From Symsagittifera roscoffensis (taxonomy: Eukaryota; Xenacoelomorpha; Acoela; Convolutidae), in the NCBI RefSeq assembly GCF_963678635.1, contig NC_087063.1, positions 46,728,101-46,792,100 of the forward strand: a DNA stretch of 64,000 bases. The letters are read 5' to 3'. The translations under genes and the position numbers were made by a program. The notes below the pieces were generated by a model that had not been told where the DNA came from, ran no database searches, and saw nothing but the letters and a program-made list of their open reading frames with translations. This document shows positions 33,867 through 45,399 of the stretch, piece by piece (the stretch's first letter is position 1; each line of letters opens with the position of its first letter).

Positions 33867-34800
33867 CTCAGACAGAGAACTCTCGACAGCCTTCACCTAA
33901 CGCACCCTGGAGCAGTCGAAATGCTCGATCTGTGCGAAAACCTCTGATTTCCACACATAGAAGTAATCATAGTTCAAATAGCGCTTAATTGCCGTCATTG
34001 TATTGAACAAGCCGAAATTTTAAAAACGACACTAGATAAATCAAAATCATTCCCAATAACACGAGCAGTCGAGACAAATCAGAAGGTACAATTAATCTTC
34101 TGGGGGCCCCTACAAGTTGATATAAAAAAGACGCCTATATTTCAGTTGCCGTGGGCAAATGGTCAAAATTTCAAAGTGCAAAGGTTGTCACAAGCACAAC
34201 CGCGGATATAGGCATTAAATTTATGCAAAGAGTTATATATCGAATAATGGGGTTCCACGAAAATTAAGGTGTGAGCAAGCCCAAAACCTCAGAGCCAAAA
34301 AAATTCAATTCTTTTGCAAATCAAAGATCACAAAACTCCTGTTTGCTCCGGTCGACGATCATAGATCTTTAAGGGTCGTTGAACGAATGATACAAACTTT
34401 GAAATGCAGGTTAGGATTAGTGCGAATAAATAATAACACCTTCCGCAGTTAAACTCGCGTCCGATATCGCTGAAACTATAGAATTTTTGAGAAAAACTCC
34501 ACACGGATTCTCCATCTTTGCAGCCCATTTGGGACAAAAACAAAACACACCACTATCAAACATAGCAACTACTAGTTCAACAAACCTTTTAAATTGGGAA
34601 AACGCAAAAAAGCTTGTTTAGATTGAAAAACCTGATGCAACCCCACTCCCGCCAGAGATAAAGCACGATTCACAATGCTGGTCGGAAAATCAACTGAAGG
34701 TTTAAAAAAGGCCTTTGGAAATGGTGCCATAACCTATGGGCTCAACCCAAAAAGTGATAGAAACGACAACCGCACAACATAATAGAAATAGTGAGCACTA
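33867..34800 (+). pseudogene. Gypsy-type integrase, right copy (more complete)
   Basis: Starts at the same internal point as the left copy (CAGACAGAGAACTCTCGA, matching 28497 onward). Contains the zinc domain pieces, a core with KVVTSTTADIGIKFMQRV, and then FAPVDDHRSLRVVERMIQTL (about 34340-34400). The Glu of VERMIQT is the expected third catalytic residue. Frames change several times and stops are present. The left copy lacks most of the segment after FAPV. Confidence 0.68.
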
Positions 34801-35065
34801 GAAACACACTAGCTAGGGAAAGGGAATATCTCAATTCAACGAACACAAGTGAACAAAAACACTAAGAAATATATTCAACAAGTAGTCAGAAAATCGGTAC
34901 GACTCGACACAAAAATAAAAGACCCAAAAACAATCGAACAAAAATACAAAACAATAGTCGGAAAAAATTATTAATATACACGCTGCACACGGCTTAACCT
35001 AGGTTGTTAAGAATCAGTGGATTCGCTTCTGTCCTAAATCCAAAAATCTACAGACCATGTAGACC

Positions 35066-35940
35066 TTCCCCGGGTCGAGATCCCGCTCAAAAACCGCTCA
35101 AGATTTGAGCGGTTTGAGCGGTTTTTCAGCAAGATTTGAGCGGTATGAGCGGTTTGGGCGGTTTGGGCGGTTTTTTTGGAAAAACCGCTCAAACCGCTCA
35201 AATCTTGCTTAAAAAACCGCTCAATAACCGCTCATTTCTTGCGGTGATTTTTGAACGGTTTTTCAAGCAAGATTTGAGCGGTTTTTGAGCGGTTTTTGAG
35301 CGATCTTCCCGGGTCGAGGTCCCAGAGTTCATCCAGGGGCGACCAATATGTAGTAATTTTCCAAAAAGTGCCCAAAAACAGCATTTTTGACCAGCTCTTC
35401 ACGTCAACAAATCCAAAAACTTACCCCTCCCCCCGCCCCATTTACCCCTCCCCCCCCCGCCAACGTACTCCCTCCTTTGTCATCCTTTGTGACTGATGAT
35501 TTGATAGTACTGATTTTTACTCCTGAGTTTTGAGTCGTGATGAGTCGTCGGTTCCTCATACAACAAAGCATGGTACGAAAAAGTAATCAAAGCTTGTGCT
35601 TTGGTTGATGATCTGAAATACAGTAGAATAAATACAGCGAAAATTAAGATTACAGCAAGTCAGCATAGCCTAACGGATAAGGCGTCTGACTTCGAATCAG
35701 AATATTGCGGGTTCGAATCCCTCAGTGGTCGAGTTTTTATTACTAAGTCTTGGGCGGTTTTTTTAGATAAACCGCTCAAAACCGTTCAAATCTTGCGCGG
35801 TTTTTTTTAGATAAACCGTTCAAAAACCGCTCAAACCGCTCATTTTGAAGCAAGATTTTGAGCGTAATTGTCTAAAAAAAACGCTCAAACCGCTCAAATC
35901 TTGCTTCAAATTAGGTGAAAAATCTCGACTCGGGTCACAA
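35066..35940. mobile_element. Fold-back element built of GAGCGGTTT motifs in both orientations
   Basis: Two arrays (35080-35310 and 35748-35912) consist of GAGCGGTTTT and its reverse complement, forming strong hairpins. One is 35128-35209, whose arms begin AGCAAGATTTGAGCGG. The outer text CCGGGTCGAGAT (35070-35081) is roughly inverted at the right end (ATCTCGACTCGGGTC, 35922-35935), and a direct variant sits at 35306-35322. The middle contains the tRNA-like gene. No transposase is present, so it would be non-autonomous. Confidence 0.6.
35659..35731 (+). tRNA. tRNA-Arg(UCG)-like gene, probably degenerate
   Basis: The D stem (GCCT/AGGC) and anticodon stem (TCTGA/TCAGA) pair perfectly, with anticodon loop CTTCGAA (anticodon TCG). 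The T loop TTCGAAT sits in a perfect B box (GGTTCGAATCC) with one T-stem mismatch. The acceptor arms GTCAGCA and AGTGGTC pair at only about four of seven positions. It is therefore a pseudo-tRNA or the head of a tRNA-derived SINE rather than a sound tRNA, though the polymerase III promoter boxes look usable. Confidence 0.6.
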
Positions 35941-36718
35941 TAAAGTTACTTTGTTACATACAATTCTGCAAGACGAACGTGTCCAAGCTTACGCTTTATA
36001 GACCACCAAATGCGCCCCAGCATTCAATGTTCACAGAAGACAAAAAGACGGGTCACCAAGAAAAATGACCCGGAAGGAGCAACAGACCCGCAGGGACTCC
36101 GAATCAGAAACGAACGGAAAGGTAACCAGCACCAAGAAAGCGAGGGGCATGACTTTCAATCAAACAGATAAGAAAAGAGCAACGGATCCGGCACCATCTT
36201 CAAAAAGTTCTCATTAACCTCGCTAGAAAAAAAAATGACCACCTCAGCATGGATATAGCCAGCCAATCATAAAGAAATTCATCCATGAGATGGGATTCAA
36301 AAAGAGCTCACCTGAATTCATAGCATGCAATAAGTTTCTTGAAACTATCAAACCAACTAATCAACGCCAGAAAACTAAAGTGGTAAGCCTCGTATGACTG
36401 ACAGAACGTACGTTGAAACAAGAGAAAGAGTAGCTTCAGTTCATGGCAAGCGAAAGAGACAAGGCAAACAAGCGAAAGCCAGTAGCGAACGGTCAATGAC
36501 CACATTAACACCACAGAGGAGCACAAGAAACACCAAAAAAAAAGAGGAGGAGTCAAGTTAAGCGAGACGGAAAATGTGGAAACGGAGAAAATAGCAGAAA
36601 AGGAACAGAAATAAACAGTATTCAAGGTCCCGTAGGACTCACAAACTCAAACTCATGTCCTGCTGGGACACAATAAACTCCTTGTAGTCCCAATAGGACT
36701 CAAAACTTAATTTAGCGC

Positions 36719-36968
36719 AAGAGAGGGGAATGTCATCGGATTGGCATAATCTTTTGATGTATTTATTTATATGTATTTATATCTACGTTTTTAAATAGCA
36801 GATCTATTGACCTTGATCAACACTGCCAGAGCATAATCGTAGAGCATACACGCTCAGAACAAAGAATAAGAGACTATTGTTCAGCTATCTTTTCATTCTC
36901 TTCTAGGTTATTGAGTTAGTTTACCATCCATACGGATTCTATATTTACTCATACCTAGTGGTATAACA
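36719..36968 (+). mobile_element. Probable gypsy polypurine tract and 3' LTR
   Basis: AAGAGAGGGGAA (36719-36730) is followed by TG at 36731. The AT-rich U3 has TTAAATA at 36791-36797 and the segment ends ACA at 36968 (238 bp, TG...CA). An AATAAGAG signal lies near 36,865. No 5' LTR with this sequence is visible in the window, so the ends are inferred. Confidence 0.45.
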
Positions 36969-38643
36969 AAGATATGACAGAGGCTCTATTTGATTTGGTG
37001 TTACAGATGACGCCCATATTTTTTGCTTTTAAATCAGCCCTGTTGAACATGTCAAAAACTTATAAAATCAAAAAAGTAACAATTTACAAAATTTGTTTTG
37101 GTCTATGAAAATGGATGGTATTTCAGAGACAACAGAGACAACAAAGAAGTGCGGTTATTTTCGGAAGTAAAACTTGGCATCTTACAAAAGAAGATGCTCG
37201 GTTCATAGCTCAAAACTGTTATGTTATAGACAGATTCAGAAAAAAAGACCCTGAAACAACAAATTTCAAACTAAAATGAAACGACAAACAAAAAAAGATA
37301 ATTTTTTTACCATAAGGTTTTTGCAAATTTATTCAAGAGAAAAATTTCAGAAAATTTTTGAATATCAAATCAGTGCCTGTGCCCAGGACTTTTTGATGCG
37401 AGGAAAAGTTTTTTCGGCTATGATTTTAAGTCAAAACCCAAAAACTACCAATTGGCAAAAATGTTTGCTCTGCGAAATTTTCTTTAAAATGCTGTCGTAA
37501 TGCATTTGTTGTTTGAGACACTTTTACAAAAAAAACTTAAGGTTTGTTAGCAAAAAAATGTCTTAAATGGAACCAATTAGGGGCCAACATTTTTTGCATC
37601 TTGCACAGCAAACGGCTATTCTTGCTTTTTCCAATTAATTGGTCTAATAACATAAAGTTGCACAGCAAAAGTAATTTTAAAGCAGTTTCCAAGAGTTATG
37701 ATGCAAAAAGCTCTTGATAAAAAAGCTCTTGAATTAAAATTTATCATGTTGAGTTTCCCAACTAACTTCATTATGTAAAAACAGATTACTGTTCAGTTAA
37801 TAGCTTTTTATTTAAATTCATCAAAAATTATTCCAATTGTTTCTTCACTTATTTGCTCAAATAACAATTTTTAATTCTCGCCTACAAAACCTAGAAACTA
37901 CGTTAACCTTGAAAATCAGCTGATGACATTTTTTGCGTTGAACATTTTTTGCTTTGAATAGTGTTTTGATGTTCACTCTTTGCTTTTCGATTTACCGTAC
38001 AATACAACAGCAGTGCGCATATATGTTGCCTGACATACACGCAAGGATATATACCCAATGACCAGAAACAACAAAAATTTATCACTCGCAAGATATAATT
38101 ATTCGTCCTAAGTTGTTGAAATTAACTTTTGCTAGCTCTTGAAACCAAAAAAAAACTTTTTGAATTTATATGACAGTCAATTTTTTAAACGGCCTATGCA
38201 TTCGTAGAAAGATTACCGCCTCTAAATCGCAACAAATTTCCTGGGAGTATTTTTCAATCGCAAAACATTGAAAAATATAGCAAGTGTTTTTCGGGGGGTT
38301 TCTGGTTTATCTCGGTTCACCTAGTACTTTACGTTCTCATTATGCCAAGAGTTCGGGTTGCTGAAAAAAACGTTGTGTCTTTATTATGTGAAAGCAGTCT
38401 CTGAAGCAGACAGGGGAAGCGAGGACTTGCATCCTTGACCAAATGACAGAAGACGTACAGCCAGTCTACACTCAAGTAGTTTCGCTACATTAACATTTCC
38501 GCATACCCATTTCACCCCACAGACACTCATTAACGCAGCAGTTTACACTGAAAAAGTTTCATCTTTCACGATTTCACAGACATCATAATTACCGAAGATC
38601 AAACATGATTTAAAATCTCCAACAAGGCAGACATTTAAAACAT

Positions 38644-38895
38644 GTGAATTTCAGTCCAACCATAAGAACGAGAAATTCTCGGATCCATCTGGGATTTACT
38701 CGGTCAGATTTTTACAGTCGTTTTGTTTTTGGTGCGAAATGCTCTCCATTTTGTGCAACCTTCGCTCTTCAAACTGTGTTGAGTAAAGTTTACAAGAACT
38801 CCCACATCAATGAACTCATCGACAGCAACTTCAACGATTTCAATGATGCAAAAACCAATCAGGAACAAGCAAACAATTGTTCACTGATCATATAA
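38644..38895 (+). pseudogene. BEL/Pao reverse transcriptase fragment, copy A'
   Basis: An 83-codon frame with FVFGAKCSPFCATFAL, the conserved strand before the active site in Pao-type reverse transcriptases. A small deletion removed the catalytic VDD that copies A and B retain. Confidence 0.5.
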
Positions 38896-40524
38896 AACTA
38901 CTCGCAGCAGGAAATTTTTACCTACCTAAATGGAATACTACAATCCTGAGATTTTCAATGCCATTCCTCAGCAAGACTGCGACATATCTCACGACGAAAT
39001 GACCTGCCACAAAACGCATATTGGGAATGGAATGGAACATTTGTGCTGATTCAGCCGAAGAAACTTAATGATTTTGAACACTTCTTCCTCTAAATTCGAC
39101 ACTATTGGTTTTGCCGTCTCACCTTGATCAACTACACCAAACAATTTTTAATAGCAATACCTCAGCAGATAAACCCAATCTGCACAGCCGACGATTTCAT
39201 TTTGACAATTGACGCCAACTAACTCAAAATCTAATTAACTCACTCCAAAAAAAATTAAGACCATATATACGGACACCTCACCCCCAACCCCTACCTATAA
39301 TTTTTGGGATTGCAAAGTCTGTACAGCGCTCTTTTTGATGCACAGACTACTACAAACGAAACAGCAGTATTTCAAAGATACCTTACCCTCAAGTATTTAT
39401 GCTATGAAAATAAAACATAACAGACTCTCAACTCGGAATATCTATAGAAGATACCTGATTTACACTCTTTGAAACTAAAATTCATGAAGAAAATTTATCA
39501 GCTCTTGAAACAAAACAAGAAAAATAAATCAAAAGAAAAGCTTAAAAGATAACAGAGACGTTTAGAGCGAGTTTAATTTTTTTTGTTTTTCAGAGAACAA
39601 GCTTTTCATAATTTTTGAAGAAGTTCTAAAATTGAAAAATTCATCAAACTTATTTTCGTAATTTTCCTTCTATCTTACAAATTGACATAACCCTAAGCAA
39701 ATTAGTCGCTCTTAACTGAAATAATTCATAAGTTCACAAAATAAAACACAAGTTAATTTTTGGCGGAGCTTACATTTTTCGGTATCAGTGGTAGCATTGG
39801 TACACGCTGAAGCTGTTTAGTGGTGTGTTTCTGTTTGCTGCGATCATCATTTTTCGAAAACATAGAACACAATTCTTGCAAACCCAATATTAACTCTTGC
39901 TTGCATGGTCACTCCACGCTCACTTCGCACCGTTTCAACTATCGTTCTCGGTGGGAGTTTTTCGTCAAACAAAAATTGACCATTTATACTCCTATTTCGT
40001 AGTTAAACCGTTTCATAGCGTATTATTTATTTGCATTAAATCTTATACAGCTCGGTTTTAAATTGCTTTTGACAAACAAAGGTTGAGTATTTCACTTTGA
40101 GATCCGTCATGTGTGTAGAAAATGTAAGATATCAAAATCTAACGTGACAAACGTTCACATCGTGTTTGACGAATAGTGTAAAGAAAAATAAAATAAATAA
40201 AAGTTTTTATTTTTGGTACAACAGAGAAATCCATTCAAACAGCCTTCGAGCCATACTCTATCACAAATTTTATTTCGACGTTTTTATTATTGTTCCAATT
40301 TGCAAAACAGGAACAAAAAGTTTGGGGTTTTTTCCTTGATTCTGCTGAAATTTTTTGAATTTGCAGCTTTGCAGAATTCAATAAGTTTATGCACAGAAAA
40401 AAAGACACTGATCGCACTGGTTCGTTTAATTTGCATTTTTGATTTCTAGCTTTTTGCGCCAGTATTTGCGCAGATTTTGGTTTTTGTTCCCGTAATTATT
40501 TCCTGTGCTTTTTTCTGGCCTGGG

Positions 40525-40620
40525 ATCATTTGCCAGAAGAAATTAGTTGATTTTGTATGTTTAACTGATTTTGGCATTATTTGCCAGAAGAAATTAGTTG
40601 ATTTTCTATGTTTTGTGGAT
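40525..40620. repeat. Short direct repeat (CATTTGCCAGAAGAAATTAG)
   Basis: Two copies of about 37 bases at 40527 and 40571, within the 3' part of copy A'. A third form of this text is absent from copies A and B. Confidence 0.6.
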
Positions 40621-40884
40621 TTTATTTAGACCAATCCGTCCAACGAAAAATCATTTTCAATGAAAAATTCTTATTCTTCTCGCGCATTTACGCAATTGCG
40701 CAAATTATTTACGCATGGCAAATTATTGCGCTCTCATATCGATCCATATGCATTTTAGGGAAGTATTTGGTCCTATTCTTTAGCAAACACTTCAAAAACT
40801 AAAAGGTTTTTGTCACAGGCTGTTGGGAGAGGAAAAACAAACAAAGTATAAATTTTCAGATTAAGAAAAATTTACTATTTTACT

Positions 40885-41100
40885 AATATAAGAAAAAATT
40901 TAACATTGTTGGGTGTAATACAATAAAATGTTGGGTGTAATACAATTGATTGGAATCATGCCTGCTTTGCACTTTCACAAGCATAACCGTTGTATATCAA
41001 GGATTTGTTTTTAGACCTCTTTCTTATCTTAGACTTTTTAGACCTCTTGAACAATATAAGAAAAAATTTAACATTGTTGGGTGTAATACAATAAAATGCA
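40885..41100. repeat. Repeated 47-bp sequence at the left edge of copy A
   Basis: AATATAAGAAAAAATTTAAC and the following 27 bases occur at 40887 and again at 41052. TTGGGTGTAATACAAT occurs a further time at 40931. The 9.6-kb duplication starts at the second copy. The segment 40946-41022 between them resembles 62285-62352 just upstream of the acyltransferase gene. Confidence 0.7.
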
Positions 41101-41104
41101 TCCG

Positions 41105-44100
41105 AATCAGTAATTTAATAAAACGCATCGAACATGTGAATTTTCAGCGCGAACATTTCATTTAAAATACCAGAGCATGGAAATAAGAACATTTACAGCT
41201 AAATATTGATTAGAGAAATTAGATTTTTAGATCTACAAGTTTTTTGAACCGAGAACTGCTGAAACTTAGATACTCGTTTTTTTCCAGCCCTGCCCAATAG
41301 TTTAATGAAGAAAAGCGCAAACCTGGTTGAGGACAAACACATCTGGCAACCAAATTTGTTCACGTATTTTTGAAATCTGAACGGCTTTTGAAACATTTTT
41401 TGCTCCCACGAGAGATACTGGTCGACCCACAAAGATAATTGTGCAATTTCACGTGCAAAGGCTCCGTCGTAGGATGAATTTTTACAATAAGATGTGAAGA
41501 TAAATAATATTGTTTTTTAATTATATCTTCTGGTTTATGCAGTGAACCACTGATGGCGCGGTCACTCTGAGCTTCGTTCACTCTTCTTTTTGGGGTTGCG
41601 ATTCAGAGCGCAAAAACGAAACACATTTGAAGAACCGATTACAATTGTTCAGCTTATTTAAACAAGTCTTTTCTAGAACTTTAGGAATAAGGGAAATAAC
41701 CTTCTCTTCCTATGCGGTAGTAAATAACCCTTTGATTGCGGGAGGTCTTAATCTGAAATAGCCAAGATGTCAATCACTTTTATTTTTATTTAAACGGCCA
41801 TTTCTTAAAATTTTACGCATTCCAATACAACTGTTTTTTTTTTCTGTAATTTAAAATACTGATTCGTTTTAAATGTTATTTGCGTTAAAAAAACGCTTTT
41901 TTTTTCCAAAAACATCGGACTTTTTTCACTAGCCATAAGAATTTCTTTTCTTGCACAAATTTTCTAATGAGTTTTTTTTTGTTTTCAGTTTTTCTCTTTG
42001 ACTATGCGCCATTTGCTATATTTTTGTTTGAACAAACTATATGAAAAATGTATCTAAATCTCTGATGAATGTTTGCTAAAATTCAGCCAGTTTTGGTTGT
42101 CGAGTTGGATTTTTTCATTAACGGGAAAAACAAAAACAAATAAGTAAGTGCACTAGTGGATTTAGGGGGAGGTGGAGAAATGGGGGTTTGGAGAAGTGAG
42201 GGCCCTTTATAATAATTTAAGATATCCACTTTTGGCTGACTGACCCTAAAATTTTTCTAAAAGCCAACATTAACCAATTTTGAGGGGAAAGCGCGCGCCA
42301 AAAAATGCAATTTTAAGTCAAATTTTTCCAAAAAACAATGCCTCAAAAAACTTTTTTGGCCTGTTTTTTCAAAGTTTGCCTGCGGCGCAGACAATCTGGA
42401 CTTTCTAGCCGTGTGTTATCATCCAACTCCGCTCAGCTTGGAAACTCTGCCAAGATCCTGAAGGTTGTGAAGGATCTTTCAAAGATATCAAGGTTGATTG
42501 GACATAGGCACAGTGTGTTAAAAAACTCAACTTTTAAGCCGTTGATACCATATGAACTTCAAGTGAAAGAAGCATGTTCAGAGGATTGGAATATTTATGG
42601 TTTTAGCTTTCTATCTATATGTTTACTATTCCAAGATTGTTCCTAATAGCTCCCTTCTCATCTTCTCATGCAATATTTAGTTTTATTTCAAAGTTTTTTG
42701 TAGTGACTCAGACGGAAAAATTCAAAAAAAAATAACAACTTTGGCCGACGTATGGCCTGTTTTTATGAATTATACAGTACTGCAAATTTGAAACCATTTT
42801 GATGCTTACGGCTACTGTAAGTTAAAGTACTCCTGAGGAAATGAAGAAAGTCAGAATAATATAGACAAAGATTGTTCATCTACCATAGGCAACTTCACAA
42901 AGAAATATATTCAGTGCAAAATGTTCGAGAGATACAAGAATATTTGATGAAATTGGCTCTAGAAATCTCAAGTTATAAAAATTTCAACTTGCCATTCTGT
43001 TCTTTTCTCATGTCACGTTCAACTCTTGCGCTTAATCAGTCTGAATCGCAAAACTGGACCTTGTTAAGTATTCCCCCTACCTTTTTCAAAAAGGGAGTTA
43101 ATTCATTACAAGGTACAAAATGGTTTATGATTAACCAGATGCGGATCTAGAACTTTTGGAGGGGTGCGAGAGGGGCCTATTTTGACCTCTTTTTGAGTTT
43201 AAACTAACTTATTTTCCAAAATCTCCCAAATCACTGTAACGATCCTATTTTGGGGAAAGTTTATGCACTGCAGATCACAAGTAGCGGTTTTAGGGAATTT
43301 TTGAAAAGTTTAGATCTTCTGTTTTCGGTTCGCGCTCCCCACTCAAATTGGTATAGGTTGGCGCCAAAGATTAAGAAAAGTTAGGTTATGTCAGACAAAA
43401 ATGGCTATTTTAAAATAGTACCAAAGTGGTCGAAGCCGAAATACGAAAAAAAAGTTTGATACTAAAGCCTACGTGCCATAGGAGCCTCAATTGAAGCAAA
43501 TGGAATTGTTTCTTCACTCTCTATCACTCGAGACTAAAAATAATTAATAGCTCTTACAAAAAAAATTGAAAGATAAACATTTTCAGAGCTAAGCAAACAG
43601 TAATAAACAATCAAAAATGCAGAGTGACAATTAAAATGATACGAAATCCAATTTTTGTACTTTGTAAAAAAGTAGATGTTTTTTCCAACCAATCCAAGGA
43701 TGGTAAATATCGGTAGTGCAGAATCGCTTCTACCCGGCAGAACCAGAAACGTTTGACTAAGTTGTACTGTACTACGCTTTAAGAGCTGAATAATAACACG
43801 ATATATATTTTTTCGGTCGTAGTCCAACAACTGAACAACTGAAGAGCCAACAAGCCAAAATCAAGATTTCCATTACAACATGCCGAAAATCAATATTATT
43901 ATGCAACATTCAATCAGATGGTCGCTGTTTTTATACAATCTTCACATAATTCTGATACAATTTTTGCTCTATGATTTGGCAATTTGTAGAACTGGTGTTT
44001 TATGAAACACCCGTCTTTTTTTTAGAGAATGACTGATAAATTAACTTCGAACTAATTATCAAAAATAAGCTGAACCGAACTTCCTAACTTCCAAAAAACA

Positions 44101-44235
44101 TGCTCAAAAATTATTAACTGATGCGTTTTGATGACAAATAAAGCTTCAAAAGTTTGATCGGAACATTGTATGCTATTTTGCTTACAAATAATGAGAAAAA
44201 AATCCAAAAATTAGTTTTTGTTTTTTAATGCATTT
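41105..44235. other. Left third of copy A, no identified gene
   Basis: Overlapping minus-strand frames at 41199-41581 and 43534-43830 and a plus-strand frame at 42338-42646 are all present in copy B with few changes, but none shows a domain. The text around 42220-42400 (GATATCCACTTTTGGCTGACTGAC) recurs, diverged, at 61360-61480, so it belongs to a dispersed repeat. Confidence 0.4.
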
Positions 44236-44295
44236 TTAGAGACGTTTCATTAATTTTTTTGTGCTGCCATCTTTCTGAACCTTGTAGTAATTGTT

Positions 44296-44617
44296 CATGT
44301 CAACCATGAGCTCTCTTTCAGAGACAAAACAAAAAACCATCAGGGATATTTTGAAATGATTTTTTTTTCTAATTGACCTATTAAATGACAGAACCAAAGA
44401 GCTACGATTTCTGTCAGAACTAAAAAAGCACAATATTCAAAAATCCATATGGGAGATTACCGCGAAAAAACTTTTATTTTTTTCCCGGCAAATTTTTTAT
44501 CAGACGTTGCTAAAAAAATTTTCGTATCAACAAATGAGGGAAAACAATAATTGCCGGTTGTTGTGCAAGTGTTACAAAAAACTCAATTTGGTATTTTAGT
44601 TTTTTCTGAGTCGTCTT
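44296..44617 (+). pseudogene. Unrecognised 105-codon ORF, copy A, with a premature stop
   Basis: Equivalent to 54847-55164 in copy B, but the Cys codon TGC there is TGA here (about 44357-44359). The C-terminal part also differs by a small deletion. The product would be Lys/Leu-rich and helical. Function unknown. Confidence 0.3.
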
Positions 44618-44924
44618 TCCTGCGTGATTTGAGCATAAGTACCCAAAGTTTTCTGAAACAAATATCAGAGTCCTAGTTGACTAGAATTATATTTCCTGAA
44701 TGAAGATCAAAAGCGAAAATTCTTAACAAAATTCCTCAATTTTTTCCGTTTTTTATATAATTACGAGGCCAAACTGTGCACTGGATAGGCGCATAATTTT
44801 TTTCCGCATGATCTTGGAGTCCAGAAACAAGTCTTTAAGAATTTTCCAAAATTTAAGCTGCTTCCACTTACAAAACTTCCATGGATTCCGTGAATACTTT
44901 TAGCGTAAACTATGTCGGCATATT

Positions 44925-45395
44925 AGTTTTGTTGCGGATTCCGCTAGGAGCGCATAATGCTAGCTGTTCTGGATTCCGCAAATGTAAGCGGATTCCGCAA
45001 ATTTATGCGGATGTCATATACAACTTGGGATTCCGCTTTAAATTTGCAGAATCCGTTTACAATTTGCGGATTTTTTTTATAATTTGCGGATTCCACCTAC
45101 AGTTGTGGCTTCCAGCAAAAACCGTTGGCTGTTCTAGATTCCGCAAATGTAAGTGGATTCCGCAAAAACAAGCGGATTCCGCAAATTTACGCTGTTGGCG
45201 CTTACAGTTTGCGGATTCTGCTTTAAGTTTGCGGAATCCGTCTACAATATGCGGATTTTACTTGCATTTTGCGGATTCCACTTACAGTTGCGGCTTCCAC
45301 GACAGCTGATTTTTGCTAAAAACGTATAATATTATTTGTTTATCGTTTCCACAAAATGTTCCAAATTCCACAAATTTTGTTGCAGATTCCGCAAA
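44925..45395. repeat. Array of palindromic GCGGATTCCGC motifs, copy A
   Basis: About 13 copies or variants of GCGGATTCCGCAAATTTA in both orientations, irregularly spaced over 0.45 kb. The core GCGGATTCCGC is nearly self-complementary. It creates a spurious 142-codon frame. It could be a subterminal array bound by a transposase or other protein. Copy B: 55480-55950. Confidence 0.75.
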
Positions 45396-45399
45396 ATTG

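Larger units (their letters stand above)
34801..36730 (+). other. Gypsy element 3' tail, interrupted by a fold-back element
   Basis: 34801-35065 is Lys/Arg-rich degenerate coding texture after the integrase. 35066-35940 is the fold-back insertion. 35941-36220 continues with a basic, Ser/Thr-rich frame (MTRKEQQTRRDSE and TKKARGMTF) that could be the end of the polyprotein or a third ORF. 36221-36716 has no supportable gene. A purine tract (36719-36730) directly precedes the LTR. Confidence 0.4.
37090..40940 (+). mobile_element. Oldest copy of the BEL/Pao-containing repeat (copy A')
   Basis: Parallels 46100-50620 with much greater divergence and several deletions. At 38341 a frame starts MPRVRVAEKNVV, probably the original start of the gag-like gene. 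At 38660-38895 the reverse transcriptase piece FVFGAKCSPFCATFAL is open, but the VDD motif is deleted (text reads SNFNDFND). LGMEWN-like text lies near 39020. The region 39750-40800 matches the 3' part of copies A and B, with only one arm of the MITE. Confidence 0.55.

Noticed and set aside
35601..35810. 69-codon plus-strand frame
   Set aside because: It is the tRNA-like gene and its flanks read as protein.
35066..35912. CRISPR-like look of the GAGCGGTTT arrays
   Set aside because: Units lie in both orientations, spacers are repeat-derived or absent, and the genome is eukaryotic.
36308..36625. 105-codon minus-strand hydrophobic frame
   Set aside because: Opposite to the basic coding texture of the gypsy tail; its composition is what the complement of Lys/Glu-rich sequence gives.
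42338..42646. 102-codon frame, also in copy B (121 codons)
   Set aside because: Lies in a dispersed repeat with a diverged relative at 61.4 kb that is not open; no recognisable domain, so not listed as a gene.
44881..45309. 142-codon frame with repeated GFRKCK and CGF words
   Set aside because: An artefact of the GCGGATTCCGC array; in copy B it is shortened to 67 codons by small indels.
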